Assembly (NCBI GenBank): GCA_003327425.1
Contig: QOQW01000016.1
Coordinates: forward strand, 86,564-150,563
Source of the DNA: Candidatus Ozemibacter sibiricus
GTDB taxonomy: Bacteria; Muiribacteriota; Ozemobacteria; Ozemobacterales; Ozemobacteraceae
Direction of reading: 5' to 3'
Length of the DNA stretch: 64,000 nucleotides
The position numbers were made by a program, and so were the translations under genes. Position 1 is the stretch's first letter. Every line of letters begins with the position of its first letter. Below the pieces are notes generated by a model. The model was not told the DNA's origin, searched no databases, and worked only from the letters and a program-made list of their open reading frames with translations. This document shows positions 63,963 to 64,000 of the stretch, in pieces.

Positions 63963-64000
63963 ATGGTTGGCCCCGAGTATGTGCCAGCATCCAAGAAGGA
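63963..64000 (+). CDS. Start of an unknown gene, cut by the window end
   Basis: Twelve complete codons (MVGPEYVPASKK) follow a strong GGAGGAG ribosome site 4-5 nt upstream. Too little is present to assign a family. It does not begin like DnaJ. Confidence 0.6.
   Translation, partial: MVGPEYVPASKK

Overview
The window is 64 kb of dense, high-GC bacterial DNA (roughly 63-66% by eye). It carries 46 protein-coding genes, two of them cut by the window edges. I recognised no rRNA, tRNA, CRISPR array, insertion sequence or phage gene. The host is a diderm, motile or surface-sensing chemoheterotroph. The evidence is Sec-exported proteins, a TPR/beta-barrel protein ending in Phe, two chemosensory gene sets, LL-diaminopimelate aminotransferase (the DapL lysine/peptidoglycan route) and an HrcA/CIRCE heat-shock system. 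The mix does not fit any well-studied phylum closely. A deeply branching, little-cultured lineage (for example Riflebacteria/Ozemobacterota-like) is possible, but that is a guess from gene content. Likely promoters repeatedly use an extended -10 element (TGGTA[T/G]AAT).

Layout. 1-7.5 kb: a truncated secreted GH13 amylase-like protein whose catalytic residues look degenerate, small membrane and secreted proteins, a Rieske ferredoxin, and a GT87 glycosyltransferase paired with a TPR/beta-barrel outer-membrane protein. 8.2-11.3 kb: a secreted M14 zinc carboxypeptidase and a phospholipase C/P1-nuclease-like protein. 11.4-17.8 kb: a single giant gene for a tandem-domain class III nucleotide cyclase. 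18-28 kb: dapL, ankyrin-repeat and WG-repeat proteins, a four-gene operon (small kinase, alpha-oxoamine synthase, lipid kinase, WG-repeat protein) and a large beta-propeller protein. 28.3-33.1 kb: an operon of bacteriohemerythrin, nucleotidyltransferase, PEP-mobile-domain protein and HAD hydrolase.

33.2-46.7 kb is a chemosensory region read entirely on the minus strand. The downstream part is a classical set (receptor, CheW, CheR, CheB, CheD, then a CheA split into an HPt protein and a kinase). The upstream part is unusual: a STAS protein, a CheY-like regulator, a 69-aa unknown, a second CheA whose ATP site is degraded, a CheR reduced to its catalytic half, and a metallo-beta-lactamase-fold protein. 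47-56 kb holds a second propeller protein, a 1329-aa PAS/GAF histidine kinase overlapping its NarL-type regulator, and divergently cheY, cheX and an HDOD gene.

56-64 kb is the chaperone region: CIRCE, groEL, groES, a second groEL, then hrcA-grpE-dnaK and the first codons of another gene.

The most striking observation is the 2144-aa cyclase. Its first cyclase domain keeps both metal-binding Asp residues but has lost the transition-state Asn/Arg. Its second domain has lost the first metal Asp but keeps Lys, Asp, Asn and Arg. This is the division of labour between C1 and C2 of mammalian membrane adenylyl cyclases, here in one bacterial polypeptide. A parallel case in the chemosensory region is an intact kinase domain without its own phosphotransfer domain, beside a CheA with an intact phosphotransfer domain but a broken kinase domain.
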